This document shows, piece by piece, positions 47,819 to 57,095 of a stretch of DNA of 64,000 nt. This DNA is from Halomonas sp. Its GTDB lineage: Bacteria; Pseudomonadota; Gammaproteobacteria; Pseudomonadales; Halomonadaceae. Below the pieces are notes generated by a model. The model made no database searches. It was not told the DNA's origin and saw only the letters and a list, made by a program, of their open reading frames with translations. The stretch lies in NCBI RefSeq assembly GCF_029263665.1, contig NZ_JAJUFQ010000005.1, positions 1 to 64,000 on the forward strand, written 5' to 3'. The position numbers and the translations under genes were made by a program. Position 1 is the stretch's first letter. Every line of letters starts with the position of its first letter.

Positions 47819-49069
47819 ATGAAGCGCTCGATGCTAGCCATGGGATTGGCATGCGGCATGTTTACTGTTGCCACCGTACACGCCGCGCCACAACAGGATG
47901 TGTACGATGCCGTCGAGCAGCAGCGACAGCCGCTGCTGGATACATTGGAAACCCTGGTCAATATAGACTCTGGCACGGGATACGTTGCTGGCTTGAGTGA
48001 GGTCGAGGCGCTGCTTACTGAGCGTCTCGAGGCCCTCGGTGCTGAAGTGGAAGCTCATCCTGCCGAGGTCTACGGTGGCAATACCCTGGTTGGCCGGCTT
48101 CAAGGCAATGGCGATCGCAACATCATGTTGATGATCCACTACGACACTGTCTTTGGCGAAGGCACCGCCAAGGATCGCCCCTTCCGCGTTGAGGATGGGC
48201 GTGCCTATGGTCCGGGCGTCGGAGACGCCAAAGGTGGTGTCGCAGTGATTCTGCATAGCCTGGAGGTGCTGAAAACCCTTGGCTTTGACGACTATGGTCA
48301 ACTGACCGTGGTCCTTAATCCTGATGAAGAGAAAGGGTCGCTGGGTTCTCGTGACCTGATTCAGCAACTGTCCGCGGATCAAGATGCGGTGCTGGTGTTC
48401 GAGCCGACGTTCAGTGAGGGCGCAACGGATGCAGTGACTGTCGTCACCAAAGGCATCAACTATGCCTTCCTCGAGGTAAAGGGCCGGGCCTCTCATGCCG
48501 GAGGTGCGCCAGAGCAGGGGCGCAATGCCATCATGGAGCTTTCCCATCAACTGCTCCAGCTGGGAGATCTCGGTGATCCAGACAAGGAGACAACCCTTAA
48601 CTGGACGATTGTCGAAGGTGGCAGCAAACGCAATGTCATTCCCGAGCATGCTCAGGCGGAAGGTGATATGCGCTACGTCGATAGCAGTGAATATGAGCGG
48701 GTTCTGAACGAGGCCCGTGATATCACCTCAAATCAACTGATCGATGATACCGAGGTGAAGTTCCGTCTCGACAAGGGCCGGCCACCACTGCCTGCCAATC
48801 CTCAGACTCAAGCCCTTGCCGAGCAGGCCCAGAAGATCTATCAGGAGCTTGACCGAGAACTGTTGGCTGCCGAGATCGGTGGCGGTACTGATGCCGCCTA
48901 CGCCTACCATGCCGATTCACCCACGCCTGCGGTGCTGGAATCCCTTGGCCTGGTAGGTGGGGGCTACCACAGTGATGAGGAATACGTGCAACTCGATAGT
49001 GTGGTACCACGACTTTATCTGACGACGCGTATGATCATGGAGCTGTCGGACGCCGAAGCCGAAGACTGA
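47819..49069 (+). CDS. exported M20 metallopeptidase, glutamate carboxypeptidase-like
   Basis: A 416-residue periplasmic dizinc peptidase. The signal peptide MKRSMLAMGLACGMFTVATVHA is followed by the M20 fold: metal ligands in IHYDTVF, GVGDAKGG, NPDEEKGSLGSRDL (catalytic Glu and ligand Glu), VFEPT and the C-terminal GGYHSDEEYV. The dimerisation lid contains GRASHAGGAPEQGRNAI. It most resembles CPG2 of Pseudomonas, which releases C-terminal glutamate from folates and peptides; substrate is inferred. ATG 47819 follows AGGAG at six bases. A 12-bp hairpin stands 22 bases after the stop. Confidence 0.88.
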   Translation: MKRSMLAMGLACGMFTVATVHAAPQQDVYDAVEQQRQPLLDTLETLVNIDSGTGYVAGLSEVEALLTERLEALGAEVEAHPAEVYGGNTLVGRLQGNGDRNIMLMIHYDTVFGEGTAKDRPFRVEDGRAYGPGVGDAKGGVAVILHSLEVLKTLGFDDYGQLTVVLNPDEEKGSLGSRDLIQQLSADQDAVLVFEPTFSEGATDAVTVVTKGINYAFLEVKGRASHAGGAPEQGRNAIMELSHQLLQLGDLGDPDKETTLNWTIVEGGSKRNVIPEHAQAEGDMRYVDSSEYERVLNEARDITSNQLIDDTEVKFRLDKGRPPLPANPQTQALAEQAQKIYQELDRELLAAEIGGGTDAAYAYHADSPTPAVLESLGLVGGGYHSDEEYVQLDSVVPRLYLTTRMIMELSDAEAED

Positions 49070-49091
49070 GCCTGCTGGCCGGATGTTGGAA

Positions 49092-49123
49092 GGCGGGCCT
49101 TGGCCTTGAAACCAAGGCCCGCC
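49092..49123 (+). terminator. hairpin after the M20 peptidase gene
   Basis: GGCGGGCCTTGG (49092-49103) pairs perfectly with CCAAGGCCCGCC (49112-49123) around an 8-nt loop. There is no T run. Confidence 0.6.
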
Positions 49124-49503
49124 AACCAGCTGACGCCTTCCTTGATACTCATCGTTCCCCTTGGTGCAAAGAGATAGGCGGGATGAATGGTGTTGTTTAC
49201 TTTTCATATTGTTGTCGTCGATGGCTCAAGGCGTCTTGGTGAAAGTTATTGAAACTTTCCGACATCTTGAGATTGGCTTGCTGTGGGCTGCAAGTTGACC
49301 TGAATACAGGTCCGCCCAAGGTTTCTATTGGGATTGAGGTGATAGCAGAGGGATAGTAGACCCCTCTGTCTGACTATTTCTTAGCTCCATGTCGGAGCCA
49401 TGTGATGCATTGCAATGTCTATGTCATGATTTTCTCGTAAATTTACTTTCGTTCGTTATGTGCATGATCCGAAATGCAACATTGAAACGAGTGAGAGAGA
49501 ATC
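49124..49503. other. 380-bp leader region of the phosphate transporter
   Basis: No supported gene. The last 80 bases are AT-rich and end in GAGTGAGAGAGAATC ahead of the ATG, which serves as a weak ribosome binding site. Confidence 0.45.
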
Positions 49504-49869
49504 ATGGAAAATACGACTCAGCCTGCTGGAATATATGCAAAACAAGAGGGGGTGAGAGTTAGTATCTTTTTTGCCATCCTGCTTGTTTCTACCACTATAT
49601 ATTTTATGGCATGGGGAATGGGATATGTTAATGGAAACCATACTCTAATCTTTTTATTGGCGACATTGTTTGGTGTTTTCATGGCCTTCAATATTGGAGG
49701 AAATGATGTCGCCAACTCATTTGGCACTAGTGTCGGTGCGGGAACGCTTACAATAAAACAGGCATTATTTGTGGCGGCTATCTTCGAGGTCAGTGGAGCT
49801 GTCATTGCTGGTGGGGAAGTGACCTCGACCATTCGTGGCGGCATAGTGGATCTAGGGGCATGGATGTAG
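49504..49869 (+). CDS. PiT-family phosphate transporter, N-terminal part before a frameshift
   Basis: The 121-residue frame holds the first three membrane segments of a PiT-type inorganic phosphate permease, including the signature [25 protein letters not shown] and the following [23 protein letters not shown]. It then runs GIVDLGAWM and stops at TAG 49867-49869. The expected continuation, [14 protein letters not shown], is in the next frame (-1), beginning at ATG 49860 inside this gene's last codons. One missing base near GGGGCATGG explains the break. See the companion entry for the C-terminal part; together they make one transporter of normal length. Confidence 0.75.
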   Translation: MENTTQPAGIYAKQEGVRVSIFFAILLVSTTIYFMAWGMGYVNGNHTLIFLLATLFGVFMAFNIGGNDVANSFGTSVGAGTLTIKQALFVAAIFEVSGAVIAGGEVTSTIRGGIVDLGAWM

Positions 49870-51101
49870 CACCGATGGACTTCGTCTTCATCATGATGTC
49901 TGCTTTAGTCGCGGCTGCACTTTGGTTGCTCTTTGCCAGCAAGAAGGGATATCCGGTATCGACGACACACTCGATTGTCGGTGCCATTGTGGGGAGCTCG
50001 ATTACCCTGGGCATCTTGATGAGTGGCACTGGCTCAGCCATGGCGCTTGTCCAGTGGGGTAAGATTGGGCAAATCGCTATCTCCTGGGTACTTTCTCCTC
50101 TATTAGGAGGTGTTGTCGCCTACCTGCTGTATTCTCAGATTAAACGCCATATCCTCTCATATAACGAGCAAGCACAATCTCAGCTGAAGGTGATTCGTCA
50201 GGAAAAGCGTGAACATAAGAGGCGCCATAAAGAGGCTTTTGAAAGACTCTCGGAGATTCAAAAAATCTCTTATACGCATTCCATGACACGCGATATGCAA
50301 ACCATCAATGATGGCGACTTTCAGGCGGATGAACTGGAGTCCGAGTTTTATCGAGATTTGCATGTCATTGAACAAAAGCGTAATGCCGTTAATTCCCATC
50401 GTGCTCTGGAAGCCTGGGTACCGATGATTGCTGCCATTGGTGCCATGATTATTTCTGCCATGCTGCTCTTCAAGGGGCTCAAGCATGTGCATTTGGGGCT
50501 GAGCACGCTGGACAACTATCTGATCATGGGGATGATTGGGGCTGGTGTCTGGATGGCAACATATATCTTCGCCAAGACATTGAAAGGCGAGTCGCTGGAA
50601 CGCTCGACGTTTTTGATGTTCAGCTGGATGCAGGTGTTCACCGCATCAGGCTTTGCCTTCAGTCACGGCTCCAATGATATCGCCAATGCGATCGGGCCAT
50701 TTGTCGCTATCCTGGAAGTGCTGCGTACCGGAGCCATCGGGTCGGAGGCATCGATTCCACCTATCGCGATGCTGACCTTTGGTGTCGCGCTGATTGTGGG
50801 CCTGTGGTTCATTGGCAAGGAAGTCATCAGGACGGTTGGTCACAATCTTACCAAGATGCATCCCGCCTCTGGCTTCTCAGCTGAGCTGGCGGCGGCCACG
50901 GTGGTCATGTTGGCGTCAATTCTTGGCCTGCCAGTTTCCAGTACGCACATCCTGATTGGCTCGGTACTTGGCATTGGGCTGGTGAACAGGCAAACCAACT
51001 GGGACTTGATGAAACCGATTGCCTTAGCCTGGATAATTACCTTGCCGGTTGCAGCCATGCTGGCTTCCGCCGCATTTCTGATTCTACGCAGCGTGTTCTG
51101 A
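49860..51101 (+). CDS. PiT-family phosphate transporter, C-terminal part after a frameshift
   Basis: The 413-residue frame continues a PiT permease: [23 protein letters not shown] is the first-half signature, a long charged cytoplasmic loop follows (residues ~100-175, basic and Glu-rich), then [15 protein letters not shown] and [18 protein letters not shown], the repeated signature of the second half. It lacks the three N-terminal membrane segments encoded in the preceding frame. The ATG at 49860 overlaps the upstream stop, so coupled reinitiation could make two polypeptides. A single-base deletion or sequencing error is equally possible. Confidence 0.8.
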   Translation: MDVAPMDFVFIMMSALVAAALWLLFASKKGYPVSTTHSIVGAIVGSSITLGILMSGTGSAMALVQWGKIGQIAISWVLSPLLGGVVAYLLYSQIKRHILSYNEQAQSQLKVIRQEKREHKRRHKEAFERLSEIQKISYTHSMTRDMQTINDGDFQADELESEFYRDLHVIEQKRNAVNSHRALEAWVPMIAAIGAMIISAMLLFKGLKHVHLGLSTLDNYLIMGMIGAGVWMATYIFAKTLKGESLERSTFLMFSWMQVFTASGFAFSHGSNDIANAIGPFVAILEVLRTGAIGSEASIPPIAMLTFGVALIVGLWFIGKEVIRTVGHNLTKMHPASGFSAELAAATVVMLASILGLPVSSTHILIGSVLGIGLVNRQTNWDLMKPIALAWIITLPVAAMLASAAFLILRSVF

Positions 51102-51105
51102 GCTG

Positions 51106-51142
51106 AGTGCAATATCTGCTAGTACTTGTAGATATCAGCACT
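51106..51142 (+). terminator. bulged hairpin after the phosphate transporter
   Basis: AGTGC pairs with GCACT at the base and ATATCT with AGATAT inside, offset by one bulged base. It begins 4 bases after the stop codon. No clear T run follows. Confidence 0.35.
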
Positions 51143-51258
51143 ATTGGCACGATTCTGACGATGCTAAGTGGCACCTATCGCGAGTGTGTATCGAACCTTG
51201 ACCGTCAAATAGCAGGAGACTAGTGTGCCATGAACTGTGACAAGAATGGGTCATCGCG

Positions 51259-51807
51259 ATGACGCCTTCGTCAATACCGGCACATAAAGTTATTGTTCGC
51301 CGCGGGGACCTTGCCGACCTTCCACGGCTCTCGAAGAGTGACTTTTCTTTCGAGGTCGCAGCAGAACTTACCGAGCCATTTACGGGTGTCCAGATTGCCC
51401 CAGTTGCGCCACCATACCGTAAGGACTATGGCTTTGATGCAGACGAGTTGGCTGAATACCTTGATAGGCCTGATGGGGCGCTTTTCGTGGCCCTGGTGAA
51501 TGGTAACCCTATTGGCTACATGGCAGTGTCCCAAGTCTGGAATAACTATGCGCTCATAGAGGACATAGCAGTGGATGCCCCTCATCGGGGGATCGGCGTT
51601 GCCCGTTTCATGATGGACGCAGCGGTAGAATGGGCACGTGGTGCGGCGTTGGCGGGTGTACGGCTTGAGACACAATCAAACAATATTACTGCCTGTCGCT
51701 TTTACGAACGGTACGGGTTCGTGCTCGGTGGCCATGATCGTTATCTATACCGGGGAATCCATCCTGACAGTCGAGAGGTAGCACTGTTCTGGTATCTGCA
51801 TTTTTAA
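51259..51807 (+). CDS. GNAT acetyltransferase resembling streptothricin acetyltransferase
   Basis: A 182-residue GNAT protein. The acetyl-CoA site is visible as IEDIAVDAPHRGIGVARFMMDAA (Q/R-x-x-G-x-G/A form), with PPYRKDYGFD near residue 53 and GVRLETQSNNITACRFYERYGFVLGG and ALFWYLHF later. This order closely follows streptothricin acetyltransferases such as SatA of Bacillus (YRKDY, RLETQTNN, CNLYAKCGF, MYWYW), which N-acetylate streptothricin. The real substrate here is not known. The ribosome binding site is weak. Confidence 0.8.
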   Translation: MTPSSIPAHKVIVRRGDLADLPRLSKSDFSFEVAAELTEPFTGVQIAPVAPPYRKDYGFDADELAEYLDRPDGALFVALVNGNPIGYMAVSQVWNNYALIEDIAVDAPHRGIGVARFMMDAAVEWARGAALAGVRLETQSNNITACRFYERYGFVLGGHDRYLYRGIHPDSREVALFWYLHF

Positions 51808-51888
51808 GTAGCACCCTGTTTTCATCATGGTGTAAAAGTTTCGGACTCGAGCTTCATTGATTTCGTAGCATTCAAGAAACGGTTTAAC

Positions 51889-52002
51889 TCATTTGCTGCC
51901 CAGTTTTTCAGCAATGTCTCGGGTATTCGCTGCCCGGCCCTGATAATGATCGGTCACACCCAATCGACCGTAATCGATGAGCCGGTGAAGAGGCCAGTAT
52001 AT
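51889..52002 (-). pseudogene. possible fragment of a decayed gene
   Basis: A minus-strand frame reads YWPLHRLIDYGRLGVTDH, then YQGRAANTRDIAEKLGSK and a stop. It looks like real protein sequence but is closed by a stop codon just upstream and has no start or ribosome binding site. I cannot name the parent family. Confidence 0.25.
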
Positions 52003-52063
52003 GCTTCAATGAAATCGGACACCCATGCAGCTGATGCGCTCACCACCTTGAGCGAGGCACCAC

Positions 52064-53749
52064 ATGATATCAAGACAACGACGACCTTTGGGCCTGGAGT
52101 TCAAGCAGAAGGCCGTGCGGCTGGTGTTTGTTGTCGTGATGCTTGTTGTGCTGGTCATTGTTGGATGGTCGTGGCTGGGGTTGAACAGCTCGTATTCGGC
52201 ACGATCACTGAGTCTTCCAGCGATGCTTCCGCACAATTCAATCGAACGCGGACGCCTGTTTTTCGCATATGGTGATCTCGGTGTCATCGACCTCGATACG
52301 TTGGAAACGAATGCTCTGCCGTGGGCGCTGCTGACGGCCGCCTTGGCGCTTGATGCTGCGAAAGGTGATCCGCAGCGTGTGACGCCTGCCATGGTTGAAG
52401 ATCAGTTTCGCAGTGTCGGGTTCCTCTATCCGGCCCAGGGTCGCGGTATTTCCATGCTGCCTTTTGGCGTGAATCTTGGGCGTGTTCAGCGTGTCATGCC
52501 GCCCATCAGCATTGCCACGGTCAATATTGGCTGCGCGGCCTGCCATGCAGGCGTCAGCTACGATTCAAGGGGATACCCTGACCCCGCTCTGCCAGTGGCC
52601 GGTACGCCCAATACGTCACTCGATCTTGAAGCCTATGCGCAGCTTGTCTATCGCAGTCTCAAGGGGGCCTTCTCCGATGAAACGGCGCTATGGCAAGCCA
52701 TGGAACGGCTTCATCCGGACATGAGCTGGCGTGAGCGCCTGAGCCTGCGTCTTGTGGTATTTCCACAGGCACGCGCTCGGATGGAAGAGCTCGAGGCGAA
52801 TGGCGATCAACCGTTGCCATTCCCGAACGGACGCCCAGGGCTGACCAACGGAGTGGCAGCGCTCAAGCAGCGGCTAGGCCTGGATACTTCCCATGATACT
52901 GTTGCCGGCTTCGTCTCCATTCCAGATCTGGCTGACAGAACTTTCAGGTCGAGCTTTCTGGCCGATGGTGCTTATGCCGTGCCCGGTACAGAGCGCTTCT
53001 CTCCACGCACCCGCAAGGAGGCTGCCGAGGCTGACCCGGTACTGCTGGGGCGTATTGCCTCATTCTTCACCGTGCCCAGCATGGGCATGTCGCCCAAGCG
53101 TGCAGAGGAAGAGATTCCCGCAGTCGTCGATATTGTGCGCTTTTTGGCGACCTATCGGGCGCCCGCCTTTCCTGGGGAGATTGAGCGAGAAAAGCTACCG
53201 CTCGGGCGCGAGGTCTATGCGCGTGACTGCGCACGCTGCCATGGCCGTTATGACGACAGCCTTGAGTCGCCGCGTCTGCAGCATTTCCCCAACTGGGCCG
53301 GCGATATCGGAACGGAAGCGACGCGCGCGGAAGTGTTTGATGCCGAACTGGCAGCCGCCGTCAGCGAGACCCACTACGCTGCGTATATTGAACCGGCAGC
53401 AACAGGCAAGCTGGTTGCGCTGCCCTTGTCTGGGGTGTGGGCTAGTGCTCCCTATTTCGTCAACGGCTCGGTGCCGACATTGCGCCATGTGCTGGAACCG
53501 GAGACGCGACCGGAGCGCTTCATGGTCGGCGGCCATCGGCTCGACATGGAAAAGGTCGGCCTGGCGCTGGCACCGGCACCGGGAAAAGGTGGTGTGTGGC
53601 GCTACCCCGCAGGCTATGAGCCTTTTTCCACTCCCGCCGAGGTGGATACACGTCAGCCGGGATTTTCCAACCGTGGACACGACGCTGAGGTAGAGGGGCT
53701 GACGACGAATGAGCGTGACGCCTTGCTGGAATATCTCAAGTTGTTATGA
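52064..53749 (+). CDS. membrane-anchored di-haem c-type cytochrome (RoxA/cytochrome-c-peroxidase-like)
   Basis: A 561-residue protein with an N-terminal membrane segment (residues ~18-40) and a periplasmic part carrying two haem c motifs, GCAACH near residue 160 and CARCH near residue 385. The C-terminal haem domain has APYFVNGSVPTLRHVLEP, matching the PPYFHDGSVPTL block of di-haem cytochrome c peroxidases and of RoxA-type rubber oxygenases. Wide haem spacing and length favour the RoxA-like group over classical peroxidases of ~330 residues. The substrate is unknown. The gene faces the five-gene operon end to end with a 24-base gap. Confidence 0.8.
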   Translation: MISRQRRPLGLEFKQKAVRLVFVVVMLVVLVIVGWSWLGLNSSYSARSLSLPAMLPHNSIERGRLFFAYGDLGVIDLDTLETNALPWALLTAALALDAAKGDPQRVTPAMVEDQFRSVGFLYPAQGRGISMLPFGVNLGRVQRVMPPISIATVNIGCAACHAGVSYDSRGYPDPALPVAGTPNTSLDLEAYAQLVYRSLKGAFSDETALWQAMERLHPDMSWRERLSLRLVVFPQARARMEELEANGDQPLPFPNGRPGLTNGVAALKQRLGLDTSHDTVAGFVSIPDLADRTFRSSFLADGAYAVPGTERFSPRTRKEAAEADPVLLGRIASFFTVPSMGMSPKRAEEEIPAVVDIVRFLATYRAPAFPGEIEREKLPLGREVYARDCARCHGRYDDSLESPRLQHFPNWAGDIGTEATRAEVFDAELAAAVSETHYAAYIEPAATGKLVALPLSGVWASAPYFVNGSVPTLRHVLEPETRPERFMVGGHRLDMEKVGLALAPAPGKGGVWRYPAGYEPFSTPAEVDTRQPGFSNRGHDAEVEGLTTNERDALLEYLKLL

Positions 53750-53773
53750 ACGAGCTGCTATGAAATCGGGCTG

Positions 53774-54769
53774 TTATGAGGCCAGCAACAGTTCATTAAC
53801 GGGGAGACGCTCATGCTTGGTTCGCCGGTCGCCGTCGGGTACACCGATGCGAAAGGCTTTGACTAATTGCCTGCCAGAAGGAAGCGGTGCAAGGCGTGCC
53901 ATCGCCTCGGCTGTTTGCGTCCAGTCGGTCAGCACTGACAAGGGCCGGCCGGCAAGGCCTGCCTGTTCCATCGCCAGCCATGCACGATAGAGCGCGCGCC
54001 CTGTAATGAGAGGGTCCTCTCCCGTTGGCCGGTGGTATAGGGCAATCGCTGCTGCGTTTCCCGTGATTGCCGCCTCGGCGGTGAGCTTTGCTGCCAACCC
54101 TACGGTATCGAGTAGTGCAAAGAATGGCCCCAGTACAAGTCTGGCGCCCATTGCTTCGACTCGTCCCAATCCCATGGCGTCGGCGTTGAGGCCATCGCGC
54201 TCATAAGCGTCATGGCGCTGTGTCAGGCGCATCCAGTGGAGAAGTTCACGCCGCTGCGCAGCATCGCGCATGAAGTGCAGGCTTGCTTCGTCAGTAAGCT
54301 GGGCGATGCGAGTGAGTGTCGAGTGTTCGGTGATCAAGGAAATATCGGGATGACCTTCCAGCGGTGCAAGTTGTGCCAGCTGCTCCGCTTGGTGCAGCTT
54401 TCGAAAGGGCCCTCGCCATGTGGTGCGCGAGGTGACGAAAGCGGCCAGCGGATCGGCTTCGCCACCGCTTCCCACGCTGACGCTGGCGATAGACTGCGTC
54501 GGGTTGTCGTTCGGTAGTATCTCGATCCCGTCGATGTGCAGGTGCTCTTCGGAAAGTGCGATCGAAAGCCCCTCGATGAAAGCCCCATGTGACAGCCGTA
54601 TATCGTGACCGTGCGGATCGGAAACGGGAAGCTGACGTGCTGGATCGGCTCGAATCAAGATCTTTCCCTGGTGCAGGGCGACGCGGGTTGGCTGGGTGTT
54701 GTGCGCGCTTGGAGCGAAACGTGCTCGGTCGATGAGCCGGGTAGCGAGGTCGTGGTCGACGGCGATCAT
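53774..54769 (-). CDS. Acg-type nitroreductase-like flavoprotein
   Basis: A 331-residue member of the Acg/Rv1355c-type branch of the nitroreductase superfamily. FMN-site sequence APSAHNTQPTRV lies at residues 19-30; the ADPARQLPVSDPHGHDIRLSHGA region and SRTTWRGPF (residues 114-122) are the usual branch markers. Unlike classical nitroreductases this branch is large and monomer-like, and its reactions are mostly unknown; some members sequester FMN. It is the last gene of a five-gene minus-strand operon and overlaps the preceding GNAT gene by 4 bases (ATGA). Co-occurrence with a ThiF protein is informative because Rv1355c-like proteins fuse the two domains. Confidence 0.8.
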   Translation of the reverse strand: MIAVDHDLATRLIDRARFAPSAHNTQPTRVALHQGKILIRADPARQLPVSDPHGHDIRLSHGAFIEGLSIALSEEHLHIDGIEILPNDNPTQSIASVSVGSGGEADPLAAFVTSRTTWRGPFRKLHQAEQLAQLAPLEGHPDISLITEHSTLTRIAQLTDEASLHFMRDAAQRRELLHWMRLTQRHDAYERDGLNADAMGLGRVEAMGARLVLGPFFALLDTVGLAAKLTAEAAITGNAAAIALYHRPTGEDPLITGRALYRAWLAMEQAGLAGRPLSVLTDWTQTAEAMARLAPLPSGRQLVKAFRIGVPDGDRRTKHERLPVNELLLAS

Positions 54770-55887
54770 GCTGATTCTCCGATGGTCCGGCTAAACAGAG
54801 CGAGCCGATGCAGCGGGCGGGCGTCGAGCTTTTCCATCTGGCGCAAGCTAGGCGCGTTCGAGTCGGCGATCCAGGTCGTGCCCAGGCGTTGGTAGCCGGC
54901 TTTTTTCAGCGCGGTGACGACCTGATACAGCATCGCTCCGTTGAGGCCCAGGCCATGCATGTGCCGAACAACGGATTGGTAGATCAGCACGGCACGCCGA
55001 TTCATGAAGCGGTGGCGCAAGAAATGCCATGGGAAGGTGATACCGACTTTCCCGTTGCAAGCCGTCACCAGCGGGTTGAGATCCGGGATGACGAGGATGA
55101 CACCAACCGCTTGGCCATGGTGGTGAAGGACACAGGAGATCCGCTTGTCGATGACCCACGACAGGTCACTGGCCTGGAACTCGTATTCGGCCTCGCTGAC
55201 AGGTACGAACATGGGATTGTCGTGGAAACCATCATTGAGCACGAGCCGGGCATCAGCAAGACGTTCTCGGAAATGGCGGCGATCAATGGGGACAGTCTCA
55301 TAATCTGTGTCAGCCAGAATGGCTTGTTGTGCTGGGCCGAGAAGACGTCGCGGGTCGAGTGATGTCAGGTCCGTCTCGAAGGTCGTCATCGGAAAGGTGG
55401 CATGGAAGCCATTCGCTTCAAGCAGAGCAGCAATGTGAGGAGGGGTATAGACCATATCCGTGTAAGGGGGCTCTTCGAAGCCACCTGTCATGACGCCGAC
55501 TTGCTGCATGGCGGTGAGGTTGAAGTTGCCCGTTATTTCCTCCATTCCTGCCTTTCGGCTCCAATCCTCGACCGCTCCCAGCAGGGCTGAGGCAACTCCT
55601 GCATCGTTGGCGCATTCAAAGAAGCCGAATTGGGCGCGTCGCGTACCGTGCCTGTTGTTGGATGCGTCGTGGATGCTGGCGACAATGCGTCCCAAGGGTT
55701 GATCGCCGCGCCAAGCGACGAACAGTTCGAAATGCCCATGACCTTCGGTGACGAAGGGGTTGAGCATCGGATCGAGCATGCGCATGAAGTCGTTTTTCAT
55801 GGCGGGCACATAAAGTGAATCGGAGGGATAGGCATTGGCAGGCACACGCAGGGCGGCTGCGACATCACCACGTGTCAGTCGTATCAT
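54766..55887 (-). CDS. YghO-type GNAT-like protein
   Basis: A 373-residue protein of the large GNAT group that includes E. coli YghO. Markers are YVPAMKNDFMRML, LNPFVTEGHGHFELFVAWRGDQPLGRIVA in two blocks, FGFFECANDAGVASALL, ITGNFNLTAMQQVGVMTGGF and PPYTDMVYTPPHI; a second, degenerate GNAT half follows. The function of the family is not established. It overlaps both neighbours by 4 bases, so it is made together with the membrane protein upstream and the nitroreductase downstream. Confidence 0.78.
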   Translation of the reverse strand: MIRLTRGDVAAALRVPANAYPSDSLYVPAMKNDFMRMLDPMLNPFVTEGHGHFELFVAWRGDQPLGRIVASIHDASNNRHGTRRAQFGFFECANDAGVASALLGAVEDWSRKAGMEEITGNFNLTAMQQVGVMTGGFEEPPYTDMVYTPPHIAALLEANGFHATFPMTTFETDLTSLDPRRLLGPAQQAILADTDYETVPIDRRHFRERLADARLVLNDGFHDNPMFVPVSEAEYEFQASDLSWVIDKRISCVLHHHGQAVGVILVIPDLNPLVTACNGKVGITFPWHFLRHRFMNRRAVLIYQSVVRHMHGLGLNGAMLYQVVTALKKAGYQRLGTTWIADSNAPSLRQMEKLDARPLHRLALFSRTIGESA

Positions 55888-57095
55888 GCTGCACCCTCAT
55901 GTATTCGTGGAGCTGCGGCAAGAAGGCGTCCTGCCATCAATAGTGCCGTCTCGGTGGCCCTGTCGGCGGCGACGAGTGGAATACGTACCCCGATGAGGTC
56001 GAGGGGATGCGTATCTGCCACGATCAAGTGGCTGACGCCATGCGCGGCCATCAGTGCTGCCAGCCGCTCGGCAACGGCATCCTCCACCATCCCTTGCCAG
56101 GGACTGTCCGCCTGTCGCAGCACGACGTGGCGTTGCAGGTCGGATTGCAGCAGCGCTGGATCGTAGTCAGCGATGTCGGTTTCCCCTAGGCGTATGGCAT
56201 GGTGGAACAATGGCTGGCGCAGGAGTTCTTCGAACAGATCATCACGAGTACGCGCCTTTGACACGGCCACGGAATCGAGGAGGCCCGGCTGTCCGGCTGT
56301 GAGCCATGCTCGTGCGACATCGCTGGCGAGGCCGATGACGAGTACTCCGCTAAGCGTGACGGCGGCCAGGCGCACACGGTCACCGGGTGAAAGCTCCGGC
56401 AGGCTCCACACAAGCCCCAGTGCCAGCAGGAGGCTCCCGCCGATTTGAAGGCCAATGACGCCTGCGTGGCCACCGCGCCGCTCGCCAGCCCGATCGATCA
56501 GCAACGCGAAGATGACCAGAAGCAAGGCGCCAAGCCCTCCAAGCCGCACTGGCAGGTAGGGGATAAGCGAGCGGAAATCAGTGATCATGAAGGGCAACAA
56601 AAAGAACGCGGCCATGCATAGCCGAGAAATGCCTTGCCTTTCGGCCGTCGAGAGTGAGCCGCGAGGATGGAGGAAAAGTAATAGCCCGCAAAAAAAGAAA
56701 GCGATCACCTGGAACAGCGCCAGTGCTAGATAGAGGCCGGGACCAGCCGCCTTCGGCACCAATAGCGCGAGAACAGCGATAATGATGCTGCCGGTGGCAA
56801 TGCCCAGCTTGGCAATGCGCGGTGCATGCTGGCGCAGCATGCCTTCCACCACCAGCAATGCGGCAAGCGGGATAAAGGCGGCCAAACCGACAGAAAGGCG
56901 TCCCAACCAGCCGGCCCCACCGAGCCAATAAAACCCGCGAAGAAGAAACACCAGCGTGACGAGCCCCAATGCAAAGACGAAGCGGCGAGTCAGCCCGCCC
57001 TTCGGGTCCCGGGCACGGAAGATCAACAGGGCAAGGACAAGGCCGAATGTCCCGCAAAGATTGACGATGAAATCCGCGGCGACAGTTGTGTTCAT
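55884..57095 (-). CDS. polytopic membrane protein with a C-terminal soluble domain, unknown function
   Basis: A 403-residue protein. The first ~260 residues form about nine or ten membrane segments (for example FIVNLCGTFGLVLALLIF, FIPLAALLVVEGML, GPGLYLALALFQVIAFFFCG). The last ~140 residues are soluble and include LFEELLRQPLFHHAIRLGE and MAAHGVSHLIVADTHPLDL. I do not recognise the family. ATG 57095 shares its first base with the stop codon of the ThiF-like gene (TGATG), so translation is coupled; the upstream in-frame start at 57143 lies inside that gene. Confidence 0.72.
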   Translation of the reverse strand: MNTTVAADFIVNLCGTFGLVLALLIFRARDPKGGLTRRFVFALGLVTLVFLLRGFYWLGGAGWLGRLSVGLAAFIPLAALLVVEGMLRQHAPRIAKLGIATGSIIIAVLALLVPKAAGPGLYLALALFQVIAFFFCGLLLFLHPRGSLSTAERQGISRLCMAAFFLLPFMITDFRSLIPYLPVRLGGLGALLLVIFALLIDRAGERRGGHAGVIGLQIGGSLLLALGLVWSLPELSPGDRVRLAAVTLSGVLVIGLASDVARAWLTAGQPGLLDSVAVSKARTRDDLFEELLRQPLFHHAIRLGETDIADYDPALLQSDLQRHVVLRQADSPWQGMVEDAVAERLAALMAAHGVSHLIVADTHPLDLIGVRIPLVAADRATETALLMAGRLLAAAPRIHEGAA

